Source: Candidatus Martarchaeota archaeon (GTDB lineage: Archaea > Micrarchaeota > Micrarchaeia > Micrarchaeales > CABMGC01). From it: 8,558 bases of DNA. The notes beneath the pieces were generated by a model that saw only the letters and a list, made by a program, of their open reading frames with translations, did not search any database and was not told the origin of the DNA. Where the stretch lies: positions 1-8,558 of the forward strand of contig JAMDBP010000037.1 in the NCBI GenBank assembly GCA_023487825.1, given 5' to 3'. The position numbers and the translations under genes were made by a program. Shown here one piece after another: positions 1-4,922 of the stretch (its first letter is position 1; the number at the start of each line of letters is the position of its first letter).

Positions 1-246
1 GCACAATATTATTATCTTATCGGCGTTATCAAGCAATGATTTAGTAAGCCTTTTGGGTTTCTGCTGGTTCATGTCTATATCATATGTTATTTTTAACAAT
101 GATATCGCATCTTTACTTACTTCTTTGGCCGGCTCTTTGCCTGCCGCACTTGTGGCATGATGTTTTGTTGTCATACTATTGAATAATGCTTCTGCTATCT
201 GGCTCCTGTATTCGTTTTCTTTGCAAACAAAAAGTATATTTGACAC
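1..246 (-). CDS. Low-molecular-weight phosphatase / arsenate-reductase-like protein (3' end outside window)
   Basis: The minus strand reads from a GTG at 246 as MSNILFVCKENEYRSQIAEA and stays open to the window edge (82 codons seen). The P-loop C-x5-R-S (Cys8, Arg14, Ser15) right after the first beta strand is the active-site signature of low-molecular-weight tyrosine phosphatases and thioredoxin-coupled arsenate reductases. A SAAGKEPA segment fits the family's SAG-x-EPA stretch. The last visible residue, Cys82, follows DKIIIL. That is where arsenate reductases of the Staphylococcus ArsC type carry a resolving cysteine, so arsenate reduction is somewhat favoured over phosphatase activity. The next redox cysteine and the DP acid motif lie outside the window. 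It follows the HxlR-type gene by 23 bases, probably in one transcript. No ATG is available; a second in-frame GTG at 258 is possible, and no convincing Shine-Dalgarno site decides between them. The family is clear; the substrate is not. Confidence 0.8.
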   Translation of the reverse strand, partial: MSNILFVCKENEYRSQIAEALFNSMTTKHHATSAAGKEPAKEVSKDAISLLKITYDIDMNQQKPKRLTKSLLDNADKIIILC

Positions 247-269
247 TGTATAACCCACAATAGCTAATC

Positions 270-659
270 TTAGATTATATTGACTCTGACGTACTGGTTC
301 TGATCACACTTCTCAACCTTCTTTGAGTAATCATCTTGCTTTGCAGCCCAGAAAAGCAGGGGTAATAACGCTTTTCTCAGCTCGCTGCCCTTTCTTGTTA
401 GCGAATACTCGACCCTTGGAGGTATCTCTGCAAAAGATTTCCTCTCAACAATGCCTGCATGCTCGAGGTTTTTAAGTATCCAAGCGAGCGTTGACTGCGA
501 AATGCCTTGCAATTCTCTAGAAAGATCAGTAAACCTAACAGTTCCATGATTTCCAATCACATTTATCGTAAAAAGGACCCACTTCTTTCCTAAAAGATTC
601 ATGGTGCCATCGAGAGCACAAAAACAATAAGTCTTAGCTTCACTACTTTGATTCTTCAT
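270..659 (-). CDS. HxlR-family winged-helix regulator, possibly thiol-sensing
   Basis: A 129-residue DNA-binding transcription factor of the HxlR/MarR-like winged-helix class. The family's opening C-x(9)-G-x-K-W block is seen as Cys14, Gly24, Lys26, Trp27 (LLGKKWVLF). The recognition-helix region is FTDLSRELQGISQSTLAWIL (about 43-62), followed by L-x(n)-GIVER and the wing PPRVEYSLTRKG (80-91). Length is normal for the family. Cys14 aligns by its spacing to the tryptophan with the conserved N-terminal cysteine that senses electrophiles in some members, such as Bacillus HypR. Cys12 and Cys118 are further thiols. It is divergent from a CXXC redox protein and precedes the ArsC/phosphatase-like gene, so it probably controls this local set in response to thiol or metalloid stress (inference). 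ATG 659 is the first start after the promoter; no strong Shine-Dalgarno site is seen. Confidence 0.85.
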   Translation of the reverse strand: MKNQSSEAKTYCFCALDGTMNLLGKKWVLFTINVIGNHGTVRFTDLSRELQGISQSTLAWILKNLEHAGIVERKSFAEIPPRVEYSLTRKGSELRKALLPLLFWAAKQDDYSKKVEKCDQNQYVRVNII

Positions 660-664
660 AGCAT

Positions 665-713
665 CTACAATAGTTTGAACATTGTAGTATAAATACTTTA
701 TCTTTTGTAGTAT
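665..713. promoter_or_regulatory. Divergent promoter with three TTGTAG/CTACAA half-sites
   Basis: Between the HxlR gene and the Rdx gene lies a perfect inverted repeat, CTACAAT (665-671) and ATTGTAG (681-687), with a 9-base spacer. A direct repeat of TTGTAGTAT occurs at 682-690 and 705-713, 23 bases apart. The half-sites flank or touch the TATA-like elements of both genes, a layout suited to repression or autoregulation by the HxlR dimer. The repeats are seen directly; the regulator assignment is inferred from adjacency. Confidence 0.6.
688..695 (+). promoter_or_regulatory. TATA box for the Rdx-family gene
   Basis: TATAAATA lies 44 bases before the ATG at 732. Transcription starting about 25 bases downstream would leave a short leader that still contains the GGTGA Shine-Dalgarno site. 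The box directly abuts a TTGTAG half-site, so bound regulator would be expected to block TBP. Confidence 0.5.
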
Positions 714-720
714 TTATATA
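711..720 (-). promoter_or_regulatory. Probable TATA box for the HxlR gene
   Basis: The minus strand reads TATATAAATA here, 52 bases before the HxlR ATG. It overlaps the distal TTGTAGTAT repeat. A second TATA-like stretch on the minus strand within 688-699 is an alternative. Confidence 0.4.
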
Positions 721-722
721 AA

Positions 723-727
723 GGTGA
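723..727 (+). promoter_or_regulatory. Shine-Dalgarno site that fixes the Rdx start
   Basis: GGTGA is followed by four bases and then ATG at 732. The same GGTGA-N4-start spacing occurs before alba and before the RNase HII ATT codon. It argues against the in-frame TTG at 729. Confidence 0.7.
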
Positions 728-731
728 ATTG

Positions 732-1001
732 ATGAAATACGAAATGCGATTCTGTGTTGGCTGCTATCTTCCAGTTGCTATAGAAATGGCCCAAAAGGTT
801 TTGGAAAGCAATGCTCACAATGAAGAATTTTCTTTAAAGCTTATTCCGGGCCAATCGGGATCATTCGAAGTGATGAAAGACGGCATAACTATATATTCAA
901 AAAAGGCAACTGGCAGGCTCCCCACTGTAAATGATCTGGGACTATCAAGCAAAGCCAGTGGACAATCAGTAACTCAAGATTCTGATAAAAAAGTTTGTTG
1001 A
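732..1001 (+). CDS. SelW/Rdx-family thioredoxin-like CXXC protein
   Basis: An 89-residue small redox-fold protein related to selenoprotein W/T/H (Rdx family). The first strand leads into the CVGC motif (Cys8-x-x-Cys11), where some homologues carry selenocysteine at the second position; both are ordinary cysteine codons here. The family's second half is recognisable as a pro-glycine turn with FEVMKDGITIYSKK (about 50-63), then GRLPTVNDL. The last 20 or so residues are polar and extend beyond the conserved fold, ending in a terminal Cys. Biochemical roles of archaeal members are poorly known; a thiol-disulfide oxidoreductase role is inferred. Divergence from an HxlR-type regulator, next to an ArsC-like gene, suggests a thiol-stress or metalloid-response set. 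Confidence 0.75.
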   Translation: MKYEMRFCVGCYLPVAIEMAQKVLESNAHNEEFSLKLIPGQSGSFEVMKDGITIYSKKATGRLPTVNDLGLSSKASGQSVTQDSDKKVC

Positions 1002-1160
1002 TGTAATTAAGTTCTAACTGGTGCGTTCTCTTCTTTTGATACCTATCGGAATCTTCTGTATTCCAGCCCAGTATCTTGAACTCTGGCACATTGAATTGAA
1101 GCTTGTCCGACTTGCCTACAAAGCTTAAAAATGACTTTGGATGATTTTGTATCTGATATA
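1002..1160. other. Spacer without a supported gene
   Basis: A 159-base stretch between the Rdx gene and the small membrane ORF. A long minus-strand reading frame crosses it but runs antisense through the end of the Rdx gene. A 35-codon plus-strand GTG frame from 1021 is also open. Neither has support beyond being open. TTAAAAA at 1125-1131 could be the TATA box of the small membrane ORF. Confidence 0.4.
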
Positions 1161-1304
1161 ATGAGTTTTCCATGGATTGGACTATTGATATTCGTTGCGG
1201 TTTTGTTTGTATGTGTGGTTGGGCTGGCGTTGTGTTTGCGCTGGTTTGTCCGTTCCATAAAGAGGGATTTAGATAGACAACAAAAACAGAAGTCACACCG
1301 TTGA
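1161..1304 (+). CDS. Possible small single-pass membrane protein (47 aa)
   Basis: A short open frame too small for most gene callers. It starts MSFPWIGLLIFVAVLFVCVV, giving one strongly hydrophobic helix at about residues 5-28. A very basic, polar tail (RWFVRSIKRDLDRQQKQKSHR) then fits the positive-inside rule with an outside or short N-terminus. A TATA-like TTAAAAA lies about 30 bases before the ATG, which would give a nearly leaderless message; no Shine-Dalgarno site is seen. No family is recognised. The amphipathic arrangement is unlikely to arise by chance in a non-coding frame but is not proof. It could belong functionally with the redox genes just upstream. Confidence 0.42.
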   Translation: MSFPWIGLLIFVAVLFVCVVGLALCLRWFVRSIKRDLDRQQKQKSHR

Positions 1305-1335
1305 ATTCTCAAAGACTAACACTGGCCTTCACTCT

Positions 1336-1358
1336 AATTCTGCTCAGTCAGCAGAATT
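1336..1358. terminator. 9-bp perfect hairpin at a convergent gene junction
   Basis: AATTCTGCT and AGCAGAATT pair perfectly across the 5-base loop CAGTC. The hairpin begins four bases after the TAA of the minus-strand 160-residue gene and 31 bases after the plus-strand small membrane ORF. No long U-run follows on either strand, so this may be a 3'-end stabiliser or processing signal rather than a classic terminator. Confidence 0.5.
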
Positions 1359-1362
1359 CTCC

Positions 1363-1845
1363 TTATCTGCTCCTGGCTGCTGCCTTTACTGCTTTTGACT
1401 GCGGCGCATTCACATCTCTCACATAAGCTACCCTGAACTTTCCTGAACTGTCATGGTCAGTGCTTATGTCAAAGGACATGAACTTGCCTGCATAATCACT
1501 GCAGCAGACTATCGCCTGGCCTGCACCCTTGTAATACTTGGCATGCCTTTCAGGAGGCAACGAATCTGCCTTATTCCTGTCCATATTTACTAAAGACCCA
1601 TCCTCAAGTATCTCCATGTCCCCTTCACGACCAAGTCCCTTCTTATCTACAATCACCCATCCATTCTCTTCCCTAATCTCCTTCCTGAAAGAGGGATCAT
1701 TCCTGTACATGACAGCAACCTCCGATACCGTTGCCTGCCTGTGCCCTTCAGGTATTGCCTTCTTCGCTTCAAAAATAGCAAAATCGCACTTCGACAAAAC
1801 TACCTTCTCTGTATTCTTTCGCATCGTTCTTACTGCAGCATTCAT
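1363..1845 (-). CDS. Uncharacterised 160-residue protein
   Basis: I do not recognise this family. The product is soluble, with no signal peptide or membrane segment. It has a charged N-terminus, an alpha/beta-looking core (ATVSEVAVMYRNDPSFRKEI at 38-57; GWVIVDKKGLGREGDMEIL at 62-80), a Cys-Cys pair at 114-115 within AIVCCSDYAGKF, a strand-like KFRVAYVRDV, and a basic Ala/Lys/Arg-rich tail. The regular charge and hydrophobic patterning and the absence of other long frames here support real coding. ATG 1845 is taken as the start because a TATA-like element lies 32-41 bases upstream; Met8 is an alternative. It is divergent from the P-loop kinase gene across about 130 bases. Confidence 0.7.
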   Translation of the reverse strand: MNAAVRTMRKNTEKVVLSKCDFAIFEAKKAIPEGHRQATVSEVAVMYRNDPSFRKEIREENGWVIVDKKGLGREGDMEILEDGSLVNMDRNKADSLPPERHAKYYKGAGQAIVCCSDYAGKFMSFDISTDHDSSGKFRVAYVRDVNAPQSKAVKAAARSR

Positions 1846-1876
1846 ATTATTACCGGAAATAGCTGCAAAAACCTGA

Positions 1877-1886
1877 TTTATTAAAA
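1877..1886 (-). promoter_or_regulatory. TATA-like element for the 160-residue gene
   Basis: The minus strand reads TTTTAATAAA, placing a start of transcription about 10 bases before the ATG at 1845. GTTATATAAC at 1911-1920 is another candidate further out. Confidence 0.35.
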
Positions 1887-1944
1887 TATGCCTCTAATTA
1901 CCTATTATTCGTTATATAACGACATTTGCGGTTTGTTATTGTGC

Positions 1945-1953
1945 TTTTAAAGT
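1945..1953 (+). promoter_or_regulatory. TATA-like element and GGTG Shine-Dalgarno of the kinase-like gene
   Basis: TTTTAAAGT precedes the ATG at 1978 by 24 bases. A GGTG at 1966-1969 stands 8 bases from the ATG. Both fit the start, though the TATA match is weak and the leader would be very short. Confidence 0.35.
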
Positions 1954-1977
1954 ATCAGACGTAATGGTGTTTTCATC

Positions 1978-2508
1978 ATGAAACTAATTGTAATCTACGG
2001 GCCGCCTGCTGCAGGCAAGCTTACTGTGTCAAAGGAACTCTCCAGAATTACAGGATACAAGGTCTTCCACAACCATCTTGCAATAGATTTCATAGAGTCT
2101 GTGCTTGACAGGAGCAATGCAAAATTCTGGGAGCTGCTCGACAGGTATAGGATAGGGCTGATAGAGGTGGCTTCGCAGGAAGGGATAAACGGACTGATAA
2201 TGACCTCCGTATACATAAAAGGCAATGATGACAAATTCATAAAGGATATTGTGGAAGCGGTAGAGAAGCATGGCGGAGATGTTCATTTTGTGCATCTGCT
2301 ATGCGACAGGAAGCATCTCGAATCAAGGCTTTCAGAGCCATCAAGGAAGGAGTTCGGCAAACTTACAGACATAAGCCTATTCAATAACTTTGTAGACTCA
2401 AACGATGTTTTTTCAAGGATAAGCTTCGTGCAGTCTTATGAGATAGACAATACTGGGATTAATCCTGAAGAGACTGCAAAGATGATAAAGGAGCATTACT
2501 CGCTGTAA
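1978..2508 (+). CDS. Small P-loop kinase-like (AAA_33/shikimate-kinase-like) protein
   Basis: A 176-residue P-loop NTPase that probably phosphorylates a small molecule. The Walker A is GPPAAGKLT (8-16). The residue after Lys14 is Leu, not the usual Ser/Thr, with Thr one place later; I recall this GPPAxGK(L/M)T form as typical of one uncharacterised subfamily. A second hallmark of that subfamily is KVFHNHLAIDFI (28-39). A core strand GGDVHFVHLLCD leads into RKHLESRL, a likely lid arginine region, and a short C-terminal helix completes a one-domain kinase fold. No substrate can be named. It converges with the inositol monophosphatase gene, and its stop codon lies inside a hairpin and a duplicated segment. 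Confidence 0.8.
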   Translation: MKLIVIYGPPAAGKLTVSKELSRITGYKVFHNHLAIDFIESVLDRSNAKFWELLDRYRIGLIEVASQEGINGLIMTSVYIKGNDDKFIKDIVEAVEKHGGDVHFVHLLCDRKHLESRLSEPSRKEFGKLTDISLFNNFVDSNDVFSRISFVQSYEIDNTGINPEETAKMIKEHYSL

Positions 2509-2513
2509 GCGAG
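2499..2513 (+). terminator. Stop-codon hairpin of the kinase-like gene
   Basis: CTCGCT and AGCGAG pair perfectly across GTA, and the TAA stop (2506-2508) lies across the loop and stem. No U-run follows. It could slow termination, protect the 3' end or help terminate transcription between the convergent genes. Confidence 0.4.
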
Positions 2514-2601
2514 ATAAGATTCTGCTGCTGTCCTTACGATGTAAATTCATCTGTGATATCCTCGCTGTAAGTGTGATATGGTTCTGATATTGTCCTTACG
2601 A
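2499..2601. repeat. Imperfect 41-base direct repeat (62-base offset) at convergent gene ends
   Basis: Copy 1 (2499-2539) covers the last codons and stop of the kinase-like gene and the end of the monophosphatase gene. Copy 2 (2561-2601) lies inside the monophosphatase coding end. By eye, 34 of 41 positions match, including CTCGCTGTAAG and TGTCCTTACGA. Read on the minus strand, copy 2 encodes VVRTISEPYHTYSE. Copy 1 in the equivalent frame would read IVRTAAESYLAYSE, a decayed second copy of that C-terminal segment. Confidence 0.75.
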
Positions 2602-3367
2602 CATCAACCAGCTTGTCATGAAGTAGCCTGTTCGAGAGTATCGCTCCCTCTATAGGTCCATCATAGGACTGGCTGGTGCCTGACAGGCTTGTAACCCTGC
2701 CGCCTGCTTCTGTAACTATTACCTTTGCAGCTGCAGTATCATAAGGCATTCTGGCCGGATGCAAGCTTGCAGAGAGTTCACCTGAGGCTACCAATGCCCC
2801 CATATGTGCTATCGAACCCAGCATAAGCACGCTCGCTCCCCTGTCTATAAATGTGCTATACGATCTTCTTATGTCGCGCTGTGCGCTCTTCCAGGCTGCC
2901 ATGCCTATGACCGCTCCCTGCAAAGAGTATTCGGTCGATACAGATATCTTATCATTATTCAGTGTTGCGCCGTTGTCATAGACACCTGTAAACATCTTAT
3001 CTTGGAAAGGGTCATAGATGACTCCTATTAAGCTCATGCCATTTTCAACAAGCGCTATTGAGAAGACAGACATGGGTATGCCCTTTGAGAAGACCATTGT
3101 GCCATCCACAGGGTCGCACACCCAGGTATAATCGCTATTCTTCGATTTAGGGCTGTACTCTTCTGCAAGTATGTTATGCTTGGGGTACTCTTTCTGTATC
3201 GCGTCTATAACCATGTTGTTTATCCTTTTGTCAACATCAGTAACTATGGTCTTATCATCCTTTACCTCTATCTTAAGCTCCTTCCTCACGCTGTTCTTCA
3301 TAATCTCTCCCGCTTCCCTGGCGAGCTCTACTGCAAACCCTAATTGTTTAGACTGCGTTTTGTTCAT
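2534..3367 (-). CDS. Inositol monophosphatase family enzyme (IMPase/FBPase-like)
   Basis: A magnesium-dependent sugar or nucleotide phosphatase of the FIG superfamily. From the ATG at 3367 it is 277 residues. It shows TDVDK (43-47), the metal-binding Glu of AEEY (69-70), the signature DPVDGT (85-90) and the closing PYDTAAAK with Asp210, then EAGGRVT. All three metal-ligand blocks are present, so it should be active. Archaeal members often hydrolyse both inositol-1-phosphate and fructose-1,6-bisphosphate; which applies cannot be read here. A longer form from TTG 3394 is possible, but the TATA box at 3399-3408 would put transcription start downstream of that codon. The last residues after YSEDITDEFTS come from sequence rearranged by a local duplication. 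It follows RNase HII but has its own promoter. Confidence 0.9.
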   Translation of the reverse strand: MNKTQSKQLGFAVELAREAGEIMKNSVRKELKIEVKDDKTIVTDVDKRINNMVIDAIQKEYPKHNILAEEYSPKSKNSDYTWVCDPVDGTMVFSKGIPMSVFSIALVENGMSLIGVIYDPFQDKMFTGVYDNGATLNNDKISVSTEYSLQGAVIGMAAWKSAQRDIRRSYSTFIDRGASVLMLGSIAHMGALVASGELSASLHPARMPYDTAAAKVIVTEAGGRVTSLSGTSQSYDGPIEGAILSNRLLHDKLVDVVRTISEPYHTYSEDITDEFTS

Positions 3368-3398
3368 CAAAGCACTAGAAAGGTCTGCGAACAAGTGA

Positions 3399-3408
3399 TA
3401 TATAAAAA
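3399..3408 (-). promoter_or_regulatory. TATA box of the monophosphatase gene
   Basis: The minus strand reads TTTTTATATA in the 36-base gap after RNase HII. A start about 25 bases on falls near 3377, just before the ATG at 3367, supporting the shorter protein and a near-leaderless transcript. Confidence 0.5.
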
Positions 3409-3431
3409 TAGCCTAAGGGCTGTGGAAAGGA

Positions 3432-4151
3432 TTAAAAGAATTCGTTCATGCGTGCCTGCCTTATTATCTGCATCGTCTTCCATCTCTGCCTTATGAACTT
3501 CGCAAACTTCTCGTTTGCAAGATTGTCCTTAATAGCATCTATTGTCTGTGCATCAGAGGGATATCCGCTCCCTATGTCTATTCCCAGATGGTCTGTTATC
3601 CTCTCTATCTCCCTGTCCCGTGTGACCTTTGCGATTATGCTCGCGCTTGATACTACAGGATAGACGGAATCGGCCTTATGCTCTGCTATTACCGATATCC
3701 TTTTGGAATCAGCAGGAACTATGCCTTCATTCTTCTGCCCTTTCTTCTTTATTCCCTTAACATGCATATTCCTTGAAGAGAAGAGGCTTACGCGCATACC
3801 AAACCTCTCTGAGATTACATCAGGGGAGTCAAGGAAGACTCTGTTGGGTTCTGCCTTTAGCGAGTCTATCAGCCTTGCGAAGTTAAGTGCCTCAAGCTGG
3901 TTCAAAGACACATTGCTCTTTATCGCCTGGTCTATCTCCTCGCTGCTTATGCTATAACTCCTAACTTCATCAGCTATGGAGATTATCTCATCGTACAGGA
4001 ACTCCCTCTTCCTAGGGGTGAGCATCTTCGAGTCCCTGACCCCTATCTTGCTGAACTTTGCTTCCTTGCTCTTCTTTACACTAACCAGCCCAACAACTAA
4101 GGGGCCGAGTACCGCGCCCCTACCGGCCTCGTCTCCGCCGGCTATAATAAT
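3432..4151 (-). CDS. rnhB: Ribonuclease HII with ATT start and C-terminal PIP box
   Basis: Cuts the RNA strand of RNA-DNA hybrids and incises at single ribonucleotides left in DNA. In this frame the N-terminus reads IIAGGDEAGRGAVLGPLVV, giving the catalytic Asp7 and Glu8. Asp108 (FLDSPDV) and Asp161 (HKADSVYPVVSSASIIAKV) complete the acidic set of the family. No ATG, GTG or TTG exists between the in-frame stop at 4197-4199 and ATG 4025. Starting at 4025 would lose DEAGRG. A Shine-Dalgarno sequence four bases before ATT 4151 marks that as the probable start, giving 239 residues. A lysine-rich insert, GIKKKGQKNEG, lies before the last catalytic block. The C-terminus QARMNEFF is a canonical PCNA-interacting motif (Gln232, Met235, Phe238, Phe239), as known for Archaeoglobus RNase HII. 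It is in an operon behind the PRC-barrel gene, 11 bases away. Confidence 0.92.
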   Translation of the reverse strand: MIIAGGDEAGRGAVLGPLVVGLVSVKKSKEAKFSKIGVRDSKMLTPRKREFLYDEIISIADEVRSYSISSEEIDQAIKSNVSLNQLEALNFARLIDSLKAEPNRVFLDSPDVISERFGMRVSLFSSRNMHVKGIKKKGQKNEGIVPADSKRISVIAEHKADSVYPVVSSASIIAKVTRDREIERITDHLGIDIGSGYPSDAQTIDAIKDNLANEKFAKFIRQRWKTMQIIRQARMNEFF

Positions 4152-4153
4152 AA

Positions 4154-4161
4154 GATCACCT
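4154..4161 (-). promoter_or_regulatory. Eight-base Shine-Dalgarno of RNase HII
   Basis: AGGTGATC on the minus strand is complementary to the usual archaeal 16S rRNA 3' tail (GATCACCT). It begins one base after the PRC-barrel stop and ends just before ATT 4151. The GGTGA-N4-start spacing equals that of alba and the Rdx gene. Confidence 0.8.
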
Positions 4162-4162
4162 T

Positions 4163-4414
4163 TCAGAGACCCTTCCTGTCGACTACTATGAGATCGTTAA
4201 CAGCAACGACATTTGAGTATGGGACGTGCAGCTTGCCGCTCTTTATGTTGAGCTTGTTGACATACTCGCTGTCTACGTTAGGTTCTATAACCATCACGCT
4301 GAGCTTGCCGCTTGTCTCATTTAGCTCTGCATCCTCGAACTTTCCGAGGTCAAATCCGTCGTTAGTAACGACCTGCTTGCCGACTAGTTGCTCTGCAATT
4401 ACATATTTTACCAT
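4163..4414 (-). CDS. PRC-barrel domain protein
   Basis: An 83-residue protein made almost wholly of one PRC-barrel, the small beta-barrel shared with the RimM C-terminus and photosynthetic reaction-centre H subunit. The pattern LVGKQVVTNDGFDLGKFEDAEL (10-31) and the closing VPYSNVVAVNDLIVVD (64-79) match archaeal stand-alone PRC proteins. Their function is unknown; RNA-processing or division-linked roles have been suggested for different members. ATG 4414 is chosen over the in-frame GTG at 4423 because a GGTG Shine-Dalgarno site (4421-4424) would overlap the GTG and is spaced 6 bases from the ATG. It is the first gene of a two-gene operon with RNase HII, with a stop nearly touching the next Shine-Dalgarno site, suggesting coupled translation. 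Confidence 0.85.
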   Translation of the reverse strand: MVKYVIAEQLVGKQVVTNDGFDLGKFEDAELNETSGKLSVMVIEPNVDSEYVNKLNIKSGKLHVPYSNVVAVNDLIVVDRKGL

Positions 4415-4457
4415 GGAACACACCAGCTATTTCTACTCATTTATCATTAGGATTAAA

Positions 4458-4465
4458 TATTTATA
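4458..4465 (-). promoter_or_regulatory. TATA box of the PRC-barrel/RNase HII operon
   Basis: The minus strand reads TATAAATA, 43 bases before ATG 4414. This leaves a leader of about 20 bases holding the GGTG Shine-Dalgarno site. It is one of the two cleanest TATA boxes in the window. Confidence 0.6.
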
Positions 4466-4561
4466 CCTATTCTCTACGGCGGATACACACATATACATAC
4501 AACCATTAGGTTTGAACATCAAAAACATCATATCTAATGGAACAGATAAATGGTATTAAGC

Positions 4562-4569
4562 TTAAATAT
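4562..4569 (+). promoter_or_regulatory. TATA box of the alba operon
   Basis: TTAAATAT lies 50 bases before the alba ATG, giving a leader of roughly 25-30 bases. ATATAAT at 4583-4589 is an alternative, but its start of transcription would fall within the Shine-Dalgarno site. Confidence 0.5.
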
Positions 4570-4610
4570 CTTATCAGGCAACATATAATTGATCAGTTAG
4601 TTTTGCTTAA

Positions 4611-4615
4611 GGTGA
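4611..4615 (+). promoter_or_regulatory. Shine-Dalgarno of alba
   Basis: AAGGTGAG is a strong archaeal Shine-Dalgarno, with GGTGA four bases before the ATG at 4620, as expected for an abundant protein. Confidence 0.75.
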
Positions 4616-4619
4616 GACA

Positions 4620-4922
4620 ATGGTAGAGAGCACAGAAACAATTAGAGAAGCAGCACAGGAGAATGTAGTCCTAATAGGCAAGAAGCCTACGATGAACTAT
4701 GTTTTGGCAGTGGTAACGCAGTTCAACAACGGTGCGAAGAACGTGAAGATAAGGGCAAGAGGCAATGCTATCTCACGCGCAGTTGACGTTGCTGAAATAT
4801 CGAGGAACAGGTTCCTTACCGATCTTGCAGTGAGTGACATCACCATAAACTCGGAAGAGATATCCAACGAAGATGGTACAAAGTCAAAGGTAAGCTCGAT
4901 AGAGATACTTATGAACAAGTGA
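4620..4922 (+). CDS. albA: Alba chromatin protein
   Basis: A 100-residue DNA/RNA-binding architectural protein that dimerises and coats archaeal chromatin. The block [20 protein letters not shown] (16-35) carries the paired lysines (Lys21-Lys22) at the position of the acetylatable Lys16 pair in Sulfolobus Alba. It is followed by the conserved [21 protein letters not shown] (42-62), with the family's A-x-x-RAV helix. The C-terminal hairpin, about 73-98, has the polar tip NEDGTKSK, the expected minor-groove arm. Length is slightly above the usual 90 or so residues because of an N-terminal acidic extension. It is the first gene of a rightward set with the adenosine-specific kinase homologue and EndoQ. 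A GNRA hairpin on its stop codon may trim or stabilise an alba-only transcript. Confidence 0.95.
   Translation: MVESTETIREAAQENVVLIGKKPTMNYVLAVVTQFNNGAKNVKIRARGNAISRAVDVAEISRNRFLTDLAVSDITINSEEISNEDGTKSKVSSIEILMNK

Noticed and set aside
1021..1128. 35-codon GTG frame with hydrophobic residues on the plus strand
   Set aside because: Short, no Shine-Dalgarno site, no promoter of its own and no recognisable pattern.
889..1296. 135-codon minus-strand frame crossing the spacer after the Rdx gene
   Set aside because: It runs antisense through the end of the well-supported Rdx gene and through the small membrane ORF. Its tail is just the reverse of Rdx codons. An inner Met near 1172 gives a protein-like stretch, so it deserves a homology search, but nothing in the sequence supports it.
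3368..3394. TTG start adding nine residues to the monophosphatase
   Set aside because: The TATA box at 3399-3408 places the transcript start downstream of this codon; ATG 3367 fits the family N-terminus.
4024..4025. ATG 4025 as the start of RNase HII
   Set aside because: It would remove the DEAGRG motif and both first catalytic acids, which are perfectly encoded just upstream in the same frame.
4188..4559. 123-codon plus-strand frame
   Set aside because: Antisense to the PRC-barrel gene and running into the divergent promoter; its low-complexity Ser/Thr/Leu content is typical of a shadow frame.
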